64,000 nucleotides of DNA from UBA2241 sp963777895 (GTDB taxonomy: Bacteria; Actinomycetota; Thermoleophilia; UBA2241): NCBI GenBank assembly GCA_963777895.1, contig CAVZSF010000002.1, forward strand, positions 1 to 64,000, given 5' to 3'. Made by a program: the position numbers and the translations under genes. The notes beneath the pieces are model-generated. The model had not been told where the DNA came from. It saw nothing but the letters and a program-made list of their open reading frames with translations, and did not search any database. Below, in pieces: positions 45,747 to 56,619 of the stretch. How positions within the stretch are numbered: position 1 is the stretch's first letter; the number at the start of each line of letters is the position of its first letter.

Positions 45747-47102
45747 TCACGGTGTCGCCGCCTTCAGGCTCAGGCGTTCGACAAGTCCGGCCATCGCCAC
45801 GTGCCCAGCGACCGTCACGCCCCCGGCATCGAGCCGCAGTGCCCGATACTCCTCCTCGGCTCCCGCGCTGTACCTGCGCAGCCACACGACGCTTCCACCG
45901 GGACGCAACTTGACCGCCACCGCATCGAGGGTGGCGTCGGCGTTGCCGGTGGCGCCGGCCGCGTAGATGTCACCCTCGGCCGCCATGGCCACCCCTTGAG
46001 CGTACTCGTAGTGAGTCCCCGGGCTCGGGAGCTCGTACATCCAGTCGGCCGGCCCGCCGTACGGCTCGTAGCGCGCCACGAGGAAGTCCTCGTGAGCGCC
46101 GGCCATGTGGTCGATCCCGCCGCCCACCGCGATGTGGCTGTAGCGGTCGACGGCCACCGAGTAGTAGGACGTGTTGTCAGGGCCAGGCTCGATCCACACC
46201 CAGTTGCGCTTGCCCGCGGTGTCGTAACGGGCGACGAGTCCGGTCTTGCCGACAGGGTGCCTGGAGTAGCCCGAGATGGCGACGACCGCGCCGCGGACGG
46301 CGATGTCCGTCCCGGACTCGGTCGACCCTGTGCCCGCGTCCCAGACCCTCATCCACTTGCGGTGCCCGGCGACGTCGTACTTGAGAACGACGAGATCGTC
46401 GTTCGTGCCGGCCCGGTCGAGCTGGCCGGCCACGTAGACGTCGCCCTTGGCGTCGAAGGCCAGCGCGTTCGCCCGGTCAGAGGCAGGGGTCCCGCCGTCG
46501 ATCAGCTTCTTCCAAAGGAGCCTGCCGGTAGGCCCGTAGGAGGCCACCAGCAGATCCTCGCCGTGGCTCTCCAGATGCAGGGCGCCGCACACGAAGGTGC
46601 GGCCGGCGGCGTTGACGAGCACGTCCTCCATCTCCACCATCCCGAGCCCGTAAGGCTTCAGGCTCTTCGTCCACACCCTGTGACCTCTGGGCGTCCACGC
46701 GCTCACCAGGCCACGGTATTCGCTCACGCCGCTGTAACTGACGCCGGTCACGACGATGAGGCCGGCACTGCTCGTCGCGAGCCGTTCGCCGGCCTCGTTC
46801 CAGTGAGTGCCGCTGTCGTAGAACCGCCTCCAGGCGACGGTGCCCGACGGCCCGATCTTGACGATCGCCAGATCGGTGTCGCCGCGCACCGACTTGACCT
46901 GGCCGGTGACGTACGTCGAGCCGTCGGACGCCCTGAGCACGTCGTACAACGAGTGGTTCAGGGTAAGGTCGGCGGAGTTGAAGATCGTCTGCGTCCAGGC
47001 GACGGTGGGCGGCGGGATCAGCGCCGCCGCGGGCGCGGCGCAGACGAGCAGCGCCACCGCCGCCAGCAGCACTCCCGCAGTCCCTCTCAGGGCTTGCCTC
47101 AT
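45747..47102 (-). CDS. Secreted SBBP/beta-propeller repeat protein, paralog 3 (intact)
   Basis: 451 residues and undisrupted. A clear signal peptide (GTAGVLLAAVALLVCAAPAAA) precedes VAWTQTIFNSADLTLNHSLYDVLRASDGSTYVTG. About eight blades follow the rule D..G.VYVAG..D....DL.V.KY...G...W. It ends without an anchor (GLVERLSLKAATP), so it is probably released or wall-associated. No catalytic motif. Start ATG 47102 has GAGGCTCG upstream. It is a useful reference for reconstructing paralogs 1, 2 and 4. Confidence 0.88.
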   Translation of the reverse strand: MRQALRGTAGVLLAAVALLVCAAPAAALIPPPTVAWTQTIFNSADLTLNHSLYDVLRASDGSTYVTGQVKSVRGDTDLAIVKIGPSGTVAWRRFYDSGTHWNEAGERLATSSAGLIVVTGVSYSGVSEYRGLVSAWTPRGHRVWTKSLKPYGLGMVEMEDVLVNAAGRTFVCGALHLESHGEDLLVASYGPTGRLLWKKLIDGGTPASDRANALAFDAKGDVYVAGQLDRAGTNDDLVVLKYDVAGHRKWMRVWDAGTGSTESGTDIAVRGAVVAISGYSRHPVGKTGLVARYDTAGKRNWVWIEPGPDNTSYYSVAVDRYSHIAVGGGIDHMAGAHEDFLVARYEPYGGPADWMYELPSPGTHYEYAQGVAMAAEGDIYAAGATGNADATLDAVAVKLRPGGSVVWLRRYSAGAEEEYRALRLDAGGVTVAGHVAMAGLVERLSLKAATP

Positions 47103-47316
47103 CGAGCCTCCCTCACCCGTCGCAGCCTGGTGCGGACATCGTACTCTGGCCGTGCTTCGCGAGGGAACGCACGTGTGAGCAGCAGAGGCGACGCGACGCC
47201 GTGAAGGAGGGACGTCGGGCGGACAGCAGCCCCGGTTGGGCGGGCGGTCGGCGGCCGTGCCACGCGCAGGGGGGCGCCTGGTTGGCTGCGGCGGCCGTGC
47301 CGCGCGCAGGAGGCGC

Positions 47317-49605
47317 CTAGTTGGCGGCGGCGGCCGTGCCGTAGCCCGGCAGGGCGGCGGCTTGCCCGCCGGCCTCGCCGGTTTTGGCCGTCACGGCCGC
47401 CTCCTGCTCGTCCGCCGCCTCGAAGTGGGGCCAGACCGAGACGAAGGCGTCGACGACCTGCGGGTCGAACTGCGCCCCAGAGTGGCGGCGCAGCTCCTCG
47501 AGCGCGTCCTCCTCGCGCATCGCCTTGCGATAGGGACGGTCCGAGGTCATGGCGTGGAAGGCGTCGCAGACGAAGAGGATGCGGGCGGGGCTCGGGATGG
47601 CCTCGCCGGCGAGGCCATCCGGGTAGCCCCGCCCGTCCCAGCGTTCGTGCGCCGCGCGGATCACCTTGCCGATCGGCGCCAGGTACTCGATGCGCGAGAT
47701 GATGCGCTCGCCGATGATGGTGTGCTGGGCCATCACGGCGAACTCCTCTTCGGTGAGGCGGTCGGGCTTGTTGAGGATGTTGCCCGGGATCCCGATCTTG
47801 CCGATGTCGTGCAGCACGCTGGCGAACTGCAGGTCGCGGAGCTCGGGCGGCGTGAGGCCGAGCCGACGCCCTACCGCGACCGCCATCATCGCCAGCATGT
47901 CGGCGTGCTCGGCCGTGTAGTGGTCCTTGGCCTCCATCGCCGCCGCCAGCGCCGTCACGGTCTCGAGGTAGCTCTGCTCGAGCTGCCCGGCGTACTCCTG
48001 GCTCTCGCGGAAGAGGCGCGCGTTGTGCATCGCCGCCGAGGCCTGCTCGGCGAGTGCGCGCGCCAGCTCGACCTCCTCGGCGGTGAAGTGGCGTGAGGCG
48101 TCCGCGAAGACGATCAGCTCCATGGTGCCCAGGGGCTCCCCCCGGAAGATGAACGGGAGCGTCAGACAGGAGCCGTAGCCGAAGTACTCCATCGAGTCGC
48201 GCACGTCCGGCGCCAGCCCGGGATCGTCGAGATGCTGCTCTTCGATCGTGCCGCTCGTCATCAGGTGACGGTCGTTCGGGTAGTCGTCGAGCGGGTACTC
48301 GCTGCCGATGGGGTCGTCGCTCTCGACGTTCGCGTCCGGTGTGGCGTACGAGGCGCGCAGGATGCTCATGTCCCGCTTGGCGTCGTACTCGTAGATGAGG
48401 CACTGGTGGACCCCGAGGGCGACGGTGGCGCGCTCGCTGAGCTGTTCGAGGACCTCGTCGAGCACCATGCTCGAGGCCATCGCCTTGCTCGCCTCGAGCA
48501 GCGTGACGAGCTCGAGGTTCCGCGTCTGCTGCCGCCGGAAGGTCTCGGCGTTGTGGATGGCGGCCCCGGCCAGCTCGCCCAGGCCTTCGGCCATCTGCAG
48601 CTCGTGGTTGCTGAAGGCGCGCTCCTTCTCGAGCTCGTACAGCCGCAGGATGCCGAGCCGTTCGTCGTGGAAGCGCAGCGGCACGCTCACCACGGTCTTC
48701 TCGCCCCAGGTGTCGAAGCTCTCGCGCCGGTCGGCGCGAAGGCCGGGGTCCGACGCGTTCTCGATGACGATGTCGTCGCTCATGAGGATCGCCCGCTCCC
48801 CCGGATACTCGTCGAGCGGGCACACCGTTCCCAGGGCGTCCGCGGGCCCGTCGGCCACCTTTCGCTCGTAGAGGATGCGGTAGATGAGGGCGTCCCGCTC
48901 CGCGTCGTGCTCGTAGACGGCCGCCTGCGAGGTCCGCAGCGCCTCGCAGGCCTCACGGGCCACGCGCAGCAGCACCTCGTCGAGGTCCATGGTCGAGGTG
49001 ATGGCGCGGCTCGAGTCGACCAGCGACGACAGGTAGCGGTTCTGCTCGGCCATGCGGCGATACAGCCTCGCGTTGTGGATGGCGATCGCGGCCGGCACGG
49101 CCAGCGTGATGGCGAGCGCCTTCTCGTCGTCGCTGAAGCGCCGGGTGTCGCGGTGCTCGACGAGGAGCAGCACTCCGATGGCCTGGTCGCCGAAGACGAG
49201 AGGGACGATGAGCCAGCTCTTCTCGCCCCAGTGCTCCATCAGCTGCCTGGTCGCGTCCGGGCGTCGCCGCGGTCCGCGGCGTGCTCTTCGACCGGCTCGC
49301 GGCTCTCGAGGGCCTGGCGGAACTCGATGAGGAGGTCGACGTCGACCTCATCGCCGAGCCACTCCTCGTTCGACGTCGGCCGTGGTGACGGTGTTCCAGG
49401 TCGCGGTGGCGCGCAGCTTGCGCTCGCGCGGCGTGTACTCGTAGATGTCGCACTCGTCGACGCCGAAGGTCTGCCCGATGAGATGGGCGATGCGGGCGAG
49501 GGTCTCGTCGATGTCCGAGGACGACGCGACGGCAGCAGTCACTTCGCGCACCAGCGCGAGGACGTCTGACTGCGTCGTCGTAGAGGGCCCGCCTGAGGTC
49601 GACAT
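47317..49605 (-). CDS. GAF-domain HD-GYP cyclic-di-GMP phosphodiesterase, frame disrupted at N-terminus
   Basis: About 760 residues with three GAF sensor domains and a C-terminal HD-GYP domain. ATG 49605 follows AAGGAA. Each GAF domain includes an ECDIYEY / QAAVYEHD / QCLIYEYD element. The HD-GYP domain has VLHDIGKIGIPGNIL and ERWDGRGYPDGLAGEAIP, both metal-site motifs complete, so it should hydrolyse c-di-GMP. No membrane segment. Two frame changes near 49370 and 49265 lie in the first GAF domain. It may lower the signal read by the riboswitch at 2152. Confidence 0.88.
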
Positions 49606-49785
49606 TTCCTTGCGTGTATCGGCCTCGGGCGGGCCCCCCTTGAGTTCGCGCCGCGAGCCCACCACGAGTTTGCGTGAGGCTCGGCTGGAGGCTCCGCGTA
49701 AGGAGGACCGGGGGCGAAGACCGGGTCCCAGCGCAGGACGCCGACGTGGTGTCCGCCTGCGGCTGGACGGACCCCAGATCTGCGC

Positions 49786-49931
49786 GCGCGTCTTGAACGG
49801 CGTGCCCGTCAGCCTATGCCCGAGCCCTGCGGCGCGACAATGACCGTTCGGTCAGCATCGTGAGCCGGAGCGTGGCGTGAGGCTGACGGCCATCGCCGGA
49901 AGTGTCGCCGCGGCTGACAACGGCGACGGGT
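49786..49931 (-). repeat. Dispersed ~145-bp promoter-bearing repeat, copy 1
   Basis: Closely similar to 56094-56237. Shared blocks include TTGAACGGCGT, TCAGCCTATGCCCG, CGACAATG and AAGTGTCGCCGCGGCTGACA. On the minus strand TTGTCG (49840-49835) and TAGGCT (49816-49811) are 18 bp apart, a plausible promoter for the HD-GYP gene. A TGACCG-TT-CGGTCA palindrome lies next to the -35. Confidence 0.7.
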
Positions 49932-50022
49932 ACCCCCGATAGCGGCGGGGGGCTGGGAACGGCGACGGCTACGCCCAACGGCGGCGGGCGCGGCTGAGAA
50001 CGGGGCGGGCGAGCCGACAACG

Positions 50023-50062
50023 GTGACGGGCGGGGCGGCCGTTTGGCCGCCCCGCCCGTCAC
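50023..50062 (-). terminator. Terminator after the multicopper oxidase gene
   Basis: A perfect 18-bp stem (50023-50040 with 50045-50062) and GTTT loop, 21 bp past the stop. The inner stem is shared with hairpins at 54152 and 56250. Confidence 0.7.
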
Positions 50063-50082
50063 GCCGCCCGATGCTTGTCGCC

Positions 50083-51733
50083 TCACATCGGCATCGCCAT
50101 CTCGCCGAGGTTCCACACGCCCATCATCCCGATGTCCTCGTGTTCGAGGATGTGGCAGTGGAACATCGCCATCCCGGTGTAGTGGCGAATGCGGACGAGC
50201 TGCGTCACGCTGCCCATCTTCGGGACGATCACGACGTCCTTCCACGCACGGGAGGTCGTGTAGAGCGTGCGATAGGCGCTGTCGCCGCCGCTGATCGACA
50301 TCACCTGTGCCGGGTTCGTGTGCTGGTGCCAGGGGTGGTCCATGTTGCTCTGGTTCTGGATCGTCCAGAGCTCGTACATGTCCATGTCCATGACCTCGGA
50401 GTCGACGGTGCAAGGCCCCGCGGGCCCGTCGAAATCGAGACCGTTGATGTAGCCGCGACCCTGGCCCATGCTGAGCGTGAAGGTTCGGCTGACCATCGCC
50501 ATGCCGGCGTCCGGAAGGGGCAGCGCCGGGCCGATCCACGCGGGCACGCTCATGGACGGCCCCGATCCGCCCACCTTCACCGTCATCAGCGTGCGCTGTG
50601 ACGAGGTCATCATCCCCATCCGGGAGTAGGGCAGGGCGAGCAGCTTGTAGGAGCCGGGCGTACCGCTCGCCTTGACCAGCACGTCGAGGCGCTCGCCCGG
50701 CGACATGAGCACGTACGACTGTGCATAGGGCTTTTCGAGCAGGCCGCCGTCCGTCCCGATCACGTGCAGCGAGTGCCCCTGCAAGCTGCAGCTTGTAGAA
50801 GCGCGCGGTACTGGCGTTGAGGATGCGCAGACGCTGGACCTGACCCGCATACATCGGAAGGATGGGGTTGAGCTGGCCATTCACCGTGACCAGGTCGCCC
50901 TCCTTGCCGTGCATGTAGTCCATCGTCGAGCTGTGCAGGGCGGGCCTGCCGTCGGCGATGCTGATGTCCTTGAGTACGAGGACGTGCTGCTCCATGACCT
51001 GCGGGGAGATCGCGTCGTTGGCCTCCGGCGGATCGTCGATGAGCAGGAGCCCGTGCATGCCCGCCCACACCTGTTGCGCCGTGAGCTCATGGATGTGGGG
51101 GTGATACCAGCACAGCGTCCCGGCATCCTGGTTGACGAGGTCGTAGTCGAAGACCCCCCACTGGCGCGGCTGGAACTGGCGCATCACGTTGTCTTCGGTG
51201 TCAGGCGAGACGTGCCAGCCGTGCGTGTGGAGGCTGGTGACGCCCACGGGGTGGCCGAGGATGTTCGCGGGCCAGGACGGGAGCTGGTTGATGAAGGTGA
51301 GGTGCAGCTTGTCTTGGGGAGCGAACCTGATCAGCGGACCGGGGTACTGGCCGTTGTAGGTGAGGAGCTCCGCGTTGACGCCGCCCACGGTTACCGGTGC
51401 GGCCTTCGCCGTGATGGTGCCGCTCAGCGTGTGCGTGAGCGGGTCGTAGGTCGTGCCGGCGAGCGGTCGCGGGTCGAGGAGGTAGGCGCCGGGCGGCGGG
51501 TCGAGCGGGATACCGCTGCTCGACCCGCCGCAGCCCCCGCCTCCGCCTCGACAGGCGGCTTCGGCGGCGTCCCTGCCCGTCACGGCCGCGAGTCCGCCGA
51601 GGGCCACGTAGCCCCCGGCCGTGGCGGCCGTGGTCAGCTTGATGAAGTCCCTTCGGCTCAGGCGCCGGCCAAGGGCCGTTTCGCCTGCGCGCGCGCGGCG
51701 ATCGTCTTCGCCGCCGTGCGTCGGTTCGGTCAT
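50083..51733 (-). CDS. Tat-exported multicopper oxidase, frame disrupted
   Basis: About 550 residues. ATG 51733 follows GGAAGGAG. A twin-arginine signal, RRLSRRDFIKLT, precedes the mature protein. All copper sites are visible: HTHGWH, WYHPHIHE, HPWHQHTNP and FHCHILEHEDIGMMG. Family members oxidise phenolics, metal ions or other electron donors with oxygen. A Cys/Gly-rich stretch follows the signal. A frame change near 50783 splits the gene (TARFYKLQL into the next piece). Oxygen use contrasts with the anaerobic cluster and suggests oxygen defence or a facultative lifestyle. Confidence 0.9.
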
Positions 51734-51952
51734 GACCGGCTCCTTCCCCCAGGCTGAGCGAGCGCGTGCTCGCGAGGTACACACCGGCCTCTTACCCAGC
51801 CGGCGGGCAAAGCTGTCCCGTCTGTCCGAGAAACGATCCACTTGGGAGTCCGGCCTTTACGAACGACCAGTCGTGCCGGACCGGTCGCAGGGAGATCGGG
51901 GCGGCGTTGTCTTGGCTGGCGACGACAGCTCGTCCGTCTTGTGCCGCGAGGC

Positions 51953-51981
51953 TTGTCCGTTGGTTGGCCCACCGATAGGTT
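51953..51981 (+). promoter_or_regulatory. Candidate promoter of the M28-type peptidase 1 gene
   Basis: TTGTCC (51953-51958) and TAGGTT (51976-51981) with 17-bp spacing. It resembles the TTGTCG-N18-TAGGCT element of the dispersed repeats. The remaining sequence of the 51734-52073 gap shows no gene. Confidence 0.45.
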
Positions 51982-52073
51982 GAGACCGGCGAGTGTGGTC
52001 CCGGGGAGACCAGTCCCGCCGGCCTTGCCGCGTACCCCGCGGTGCGCGGCGCGAGCGAGGTAAGGGGGTACCG

Positions 52074-54147
52074 TTGAAACGCTCTGCTCTGACCCTTCTG
52101 CTGCTCTGCTGTGCCGGGCTGCTGTTGCTGCCCGCCGGCGCAGCCGCGTCGCCGACCTTCGACGAGGCTGTCGACCAGCTGGTCGCCGACGGCTACACGG
52201 CGCAGGTCGAGGACTACCTGACGAGTCTCGGCACGTCGCCGCTCGGCTTCAGGATCGCCGGGACGTCCAGCCGAGCACGCGGCCTCCGACTACGTGGCCG
52301 ACCAGTTGCGCGACATCGGCCTCTCGGACGTGCACCTCGAGGCCGTCCCGGTCGACGCGTGGGACTTCCGCGGCGCGAGCGTGACGGTCGGCGACCGCGT
52401 CCTGACCGCCTCGTCGTTCGCGGGCGTGCCCGGGAGCGACGGTCCCATCACCGCACCCCTCGTCTACGTGGGTCAAGGCACCGCGGACGAGTTCGACGCC
52501 GCCGGTGACGTGACCGGCAAGCTCGTCCTTGTCGACGGCGAGTTCGACGACTGGTGGGTCAACATCGTCGGCGGCGAGGCGACGATGCGCGGCGCCCTCG
52601 GCGTCGTCATGACCCACGGCGTCTGGACCCCGCCCTGGTACAACGAGCCGGACGCGCTGGGCGGCAACGACGGCGAGTACGACGACGACTACGTGCCGAT
52701 GGTCTACGTCGCCTGGCAGGACGGCGACTGGCTGAAGTGGCAGATCAAGATGGCCGGCCCGGTCGAGGCCACGATGGAGGCCGACATCGAGATGACGCTG
52801 GTCGAGGACGGCGGTACGGCCTACAACGTGGTCGGCGTGCTGCCGGGCCAGAACCCCGACCTGAAGCCCGTGCTCTTCGCGTCGCACGTCGACGCCCACT
52901 TCCGCGCGGGCCTCGACGACACCGGCGCCGTCGTCAACGAGCTGCTGCTCGCCAAGGCGCTCAAACTGAGCGGCGAGCAGCCGCAGCGCACCGTGATCTT
53001 CCTCTTCACGTGCGCCGAGGAGTACGGCTACACGGACTGCTGGTACGACTGGTCGATCGGGGCGTGGTACGCGATCACGCACGAGCATCCGGAGTGGGCC
53101 GGCAAGCTCGCCATGATGATCAACCTCGAGCTCATGGCCAAGGCCGGCCTGCCGCTGCACGTCCGTGGCGCGACCGAGGCCGTCGGCTGGGCCGAGGATC
53201 TGGCGACCCAGGAGTTCACGCCCTATGGCTTCACGTCCGAGGATTCACCAGACACCTGGAACGACCAGTGGAGCTTCAACGCGTCCGGTGTGCCGACCCT
53301 GACGGTCGACACCTGGGACAAGAGCTACGACCTGATCTACCACACCAACCTCGAGACGAAGGAACTGCTGGATCACGCCTACCTGGGCACCGTCGCGAAG
53401 TACGTCCATCGGCTGCTCCAGGGGCTCGACAGCGGCGTGCTGCCGTACGACCTGAGCAAGCGCGGCGACCAGGTCGCCTTCGCCTTCCCCGGCCCGATGC
53501 TGCGGCAGGCCGGCGTGAGCGCAGGCGCGGTCGCGGACGTGCAGAAGGCGGCGGCTGCCTTCAGTGCCGCGACCTACGCCTGGGACGCCCGCATGGCGGC
53601 CGTCCCCGAGGCCGACGTCGCGGCCGTCAACGACGAGCTTGTCGCCATCGAGAAGCTCGTCAACGTGACGTTCACGGGGCGGGACGCCTACGACATCACG
53701 TCGTACCCGCACGTGCAGCCGATGATCGACGCGATCCACCTCGACAAGGCGATCAAGGCGGCCGAGGCCGGCAACATCCCGCGGGCGAAGCGGCAGATCA
53801 CCTGGTGGGTCGGGACCAACTGGTACCTCGAGGTGTTCAGCCCGCAGGTCGTGCGCGAGGACATGGCACGTCACTACGTCGACTACGAGCACATCACGTG
53901 GGGCGCGATGGGCAACCCGCCGCTGACGTACGACTGCATCGACGAGTGGCTGGAGCTGAGCGCCGGGCAGGTCGGCGAAGGCCATCGCGGGCCTCAAGCC
54001 GGAACGCACGCGGGCGCGGGCCGACATCCGCGCCCGCATCGACCACATGACGGCCGTGCTCGAGGACCTCACCGCGAAGATCGACGCCCTGCTGAGCTGG
54101 AGAGCCGATCGAGGGCGCCGCGACCGGCGCGAGCGCCGGAGCGGTGA
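52074..54147 (+). CDS. Secreted M28-type zinc aminopeptidase-like protein 1, frame disrupted
   Basis: About 690 residues. TTG 52074 follows TAAGGGGG and begins a strong signal peptide (SALTLLLLCCAGLLLLPAGAAA). A PA-like insert precedes the peptidase core, where ASHVDAHFRAGLDDTGAV supplies the first zinc His and bridging Asp, FTCAEEYG the Glu pair, and LIYHTNLE the last His. Frame changes near 52265 and 53975 break it, and the exact C-terminus is uncertain. It is clearly a paralog of the gene ending at 56735; together they flank an exported amidohydrolase. Confidence 0.82.
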
Positions 54148-54151
54148 TGAA

Positions 54152-54187
54152 GACGGGCGGGGCGGCCGTGAGGCCGCCCCGCCCGTC
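54152..54187. terminator. GC-rich terminator between convergent genes
   Basis: GACGGGCGGGGCGGCC with its exact complement and a GTGA loop. It lies between convergent genes and can serve both. The same 16-bp stem occurs at 50025 and 56250. Confidence 0.7.
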
Positions 54188-54235
54188 TCGCTGATGGATG
54201 ATGGCCTTCCCTTTCGAGCGGCCACCTCTCCGGTC

Positions 54236-56023
54236 TCAGAACCCGTTCGTGCCGAAGACTCTCTTGCCCTCGAAGAGTGTGAGGAGGACCCGGGCATCGA
54301 AGATGCCCATCGGGTCCATCGTGAGCAGGTTGTCGCTGACGACGATCATGTCGGCACTCTTGCCGACCTCGATCGAGCCGGTCGTGTCCTCGAGGAACAT
54401 CGCTTCGGCGCCGTTGATGGTGAAGCTTCTGATCATCTGTTGGACGCTCACGCGCTCCTCCGGCCACAGCACGCCTTCGAGGCTGGGCGGCGGCGGGTAG
54501 TCGAAGACCCACGAGGGATCCCAGCGCAGGACGCCCACACCGATGCCGTCGAGCGGATCGGGCGGATAAGTCACGGGGAAGTCGCTCGCCGATGCGACCC
54601 GCACGCCCGCGTCGAAGAAGCTCTTGATCGGGTACTCCTCGTCCGCACGGGGCAGGCCGAGGTACGGCAGCTGCAGGTAGGTGTAGTAGTCGTCCTTCAT
54701 CGCCCAGTAGGGATCGATGGCGGCGGTCACGTCGAGGTCCGCGAAGCGGGCGAAGTCGGCGGGATCGACGAGCTGCAGGTGGGTGATGCCTGGCCGCCAG
54801 TCGTGCGCTCCGTTCTGCTCGCGTGCGTACGCGAGAGCGTCGATGATCGCCGTGTTGGCGGCATCGCCGATCCCGTGGAAATGGAGCTGGAAGCCTGCCT
54901 CGTCGTACGCCGCGACCGCGTCCTGCAGTGCCGTCTGGTCCCAGAGCGGCGAGCCGCGATAGCTGGGGTCGCCAGCGTAGTCGGCTGCGTCGGCGTACGG
55001 CTCGTTGAGATAGGCGGTGTGCCCCTCGACGACGCCGTCCTCGAAGATCTTCACGGCATTCGTCTGGAAGAGCGGCGTCGCGTGCTTCGCCTGCTCCGCC
55101 TCGAACCTGGCGATGTTCGTCGCGGTGTCGTCGGTCGGCTTGACCTCGAGGGCGCCGCGCGCCCAGTACGTCAGACCGCCCGACTGCGCCATGTTCTCGT
55201 AGGCGGGCAGCGCGCTCTTACCGACGGTGAGCAGCGGGTCGAACACGCCCGTGATGCCGAGCGGGCCGGCGACCCAGTCCTCGTAGGCGCGGATCCCGTC
55301 TTCGTACTGCGGCACTGTGTAGTCGGGCAGCGCCTCCTGTGCCGCCTCCGAAGCGCTTTCGCGCAAGGTCCCTGACGGAACGCCCTCGGGGGTGTCCGGG
55401 GTCTTGGACCCGGGGATGCGCTCGATCACGCCGTTGAGCGGATTCGGGGTCGTGCCGTCGATCTGCAGGTACTCGAGCATCTTCGAGTTCACCCATGAGG
55501 AGTGGTAATCCTCGGAGGTAATGAGCGCGGGCCTGTCCGGGACGACCTTGTCGAGATCGCTCGCCAGAGGCCCGATGCCCGGTACGACAGTGTTGCTCCA
55601 GCCCTCGCCCCTCACGAACTCGAGGTCGGGGTTCGCGGCGGCAAAGTCGGCGATCGCCGAGAGGTACTCGTCGAGCGTGGGCACGCCGTAGAGCTGCACA
55701 GAGTACAGCTGGCTCACCGTCATGCCTGCGTGCGCGTGCGAGTCGATGAAGCCGGGCAGCAGCAGCTTGCCGCGTAGGTTGACGACCTTTGTCTTGGCGC
55801 CGACCATCGTCACGGCCGTCTTGGTGTCGCCGACGTAGACGATCTTGCTGTCCTTCACGGCGACCGCCTGGGCGACCGTGTCCTGGTCGTCCACCGTGTA
55901 GACGTAGCCGTTGATCAGGACCATGTCGGCGCGAGGGCCGCGTTTCGCGAGAGCGGACGTGGGCGCGAGAAGTGCCAGCATCAGGGCACAGAGCAGCGCC
56001 GGCCAGAGTAGACGACGGGCCAT
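54236..56023 (-). CDS. Exported YtcJ-like amidohydrolase
   Basis: A 595-residue metal-dependent hydrolase. A signal peptide (LLWPALLCALMLALLAPTSALA) precedes the composite beta domain. Metal-site motifs: LLPGFIDSHAHAG (HxH), AVKIFEDGVVEG, LHFHGIGDAANT (His), ITHLQLVDP (His) and ASASDFPVTYP (Asp). YtcJ relatives hydrolyse N-acyl or amide bonds; the substrate is unknown. The gene is intact. Its promoter appears to lie in the repeat copy at 56094-56237. Confidence 0.9.
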   Translation of the reverse strand: MARRLLWPALLCALMLALLAPTSALAKRGPRADMVLINGYVYTVDDQDTVAQAVAVKDSKIVYVGDTKTAVTMVGAKTKVVNLRGKLLLPGFIDSHAHAGMTVSQLYSVQLYGVPTLDEYLSAIADFAAANPDLEFVRGEGWSNTVVPGIGPLASDLDKVVPDRPALITSEDYHSSWVNSKMLEYLQIDGTTPNPLNGVIERIPGSKTPDTPEGVPSGTLRESASEAAQEALPDYTVPQYEDGIRAYEDWVAGPLGITGVFDPLLTVGKSALPAYENMAQSGGLTYWARGALEVKPTDDTATNIARFEAEQAKHATPLFQTNAVKIFEDGVVEGHTAYLNEPYADAADYAGDPSYRGSPLWDQTALQDAVAAYDEAGFQLHFHGIGDAANTAIIDALAYAREQNGAHDWRPGITHLQLVDPADFARFADLDVTAAIDPYWAMKDDYYTYLQLPYLGLPRADEEYPIKSFFDAGVRVASASDFPVTYPPDPLDGIGVGVLRWDPSWVFDYPPPPSLEGVLWPEERVSVQQMIRSFTINGAEAMFLEDTTGSIEVGKSADMIVVSDNLLTMDPMGIFDARVLLTLFEGKRVFGTNGF

Positions 56024-56093
56024 TTGGTTCCCCCTTCGATCGGACCGTGGGCCGCGCGGCGGCGGCAGGCGCGCCCCCCTGCAGCGCCCGCCG

Positions 56094-56237
56094 CGCGCGC
56101 GTGTTGAACGGCGTTTGGTCAGCCTATGCCCGGCCGCCGCGACTCGACAATGGCCGTCTGGTCAACATCGTGAGCTGACACTCGGGGTGAGGCTTGACGG
56201 GCTCCGTGAAGTGTCGCCGCGGCTGACAACGGTGACG
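56094..56237 (-). repeat. Dispersed ~145-bp promoter-bearing repeat, copy 2
   Basis: Second copy of the element at 49786. On the minus strand TTGTCG (56150-56145) and TAGGCT (56126-56121) again have 18-bp spacing, about 100 bp upstream of the amidohydrolase start. The adjacent palindrome is imperfect here (TGGCCG-TC-TGGTCA). Confidence 0.7.
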
Positions 56238-56249
56238 GTTGACAACGAC

Positions 56250-56285
56250 GACGGGCGGGGCGGCCATCAGGCCGCCCCGCCCGTC
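56250..56285 (-). terminator. Terminator after the zinc-ribbon gene
   Basis: A perfect 16-bp stem with ATCA loop, 34 bp past the stop at 56320. Stem sequence identical to that at 54152. Confidence 0.7.
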
Positions 56286-56319
56286 ACCTCCTTCGTCCGT
56301 GGACGACGTTCCTGCCGGC

Positions 56320-56619
56320 TCACTCCGGCCCGTCGTCCGCCTCGCTCGTCGTAGCGGCACGCTCCGGTGGAAGTCGCACCGGGATGCCGTCGGCCCATTC
56401 CAGATACCAGGCCTCATCGGCGCGTGCGCCCTGCGGATGACTCTCCTGATAGTGCTTGTCCACCATCTGCCGGCCCCACGCGTGGAGACCGCGGTCAAAG
56501 TGGCAATCGCAGCAGGCGGGTTCGAGGTCCAGGCCGTCCGGGCTACAGACCCAGAGGATCGTGTTCGGCAGCGGCGGCGCCGGTAAGGGGGTGTGGCAGT
56601 ATGTGCACTTCCACGCCAT
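56320..56619 (-). CDS. Small zinc-binding (Cys-rich) protein
   Basis: About 99 residues from ATG 56619, chosen because GGAGAGG lies 6 bases upstream. WKCTYCHTP gives one CxxC; PACCDCHFDRGLHAW supplies more Cys and His, a zinc-ribbon-like arrangement. The rest is unstructured and acidic. No family recognised. Confidence 0.65.
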   Translation of the reverse strand: MAWKCTYCHTPLPAPPLPNTILWVCSPDGLDLEPACCDCHFDRGLHAWGRQMVDKHYQESHPQGARADEAWYLEWADGIPVRLPPERAATTSEADDGPE

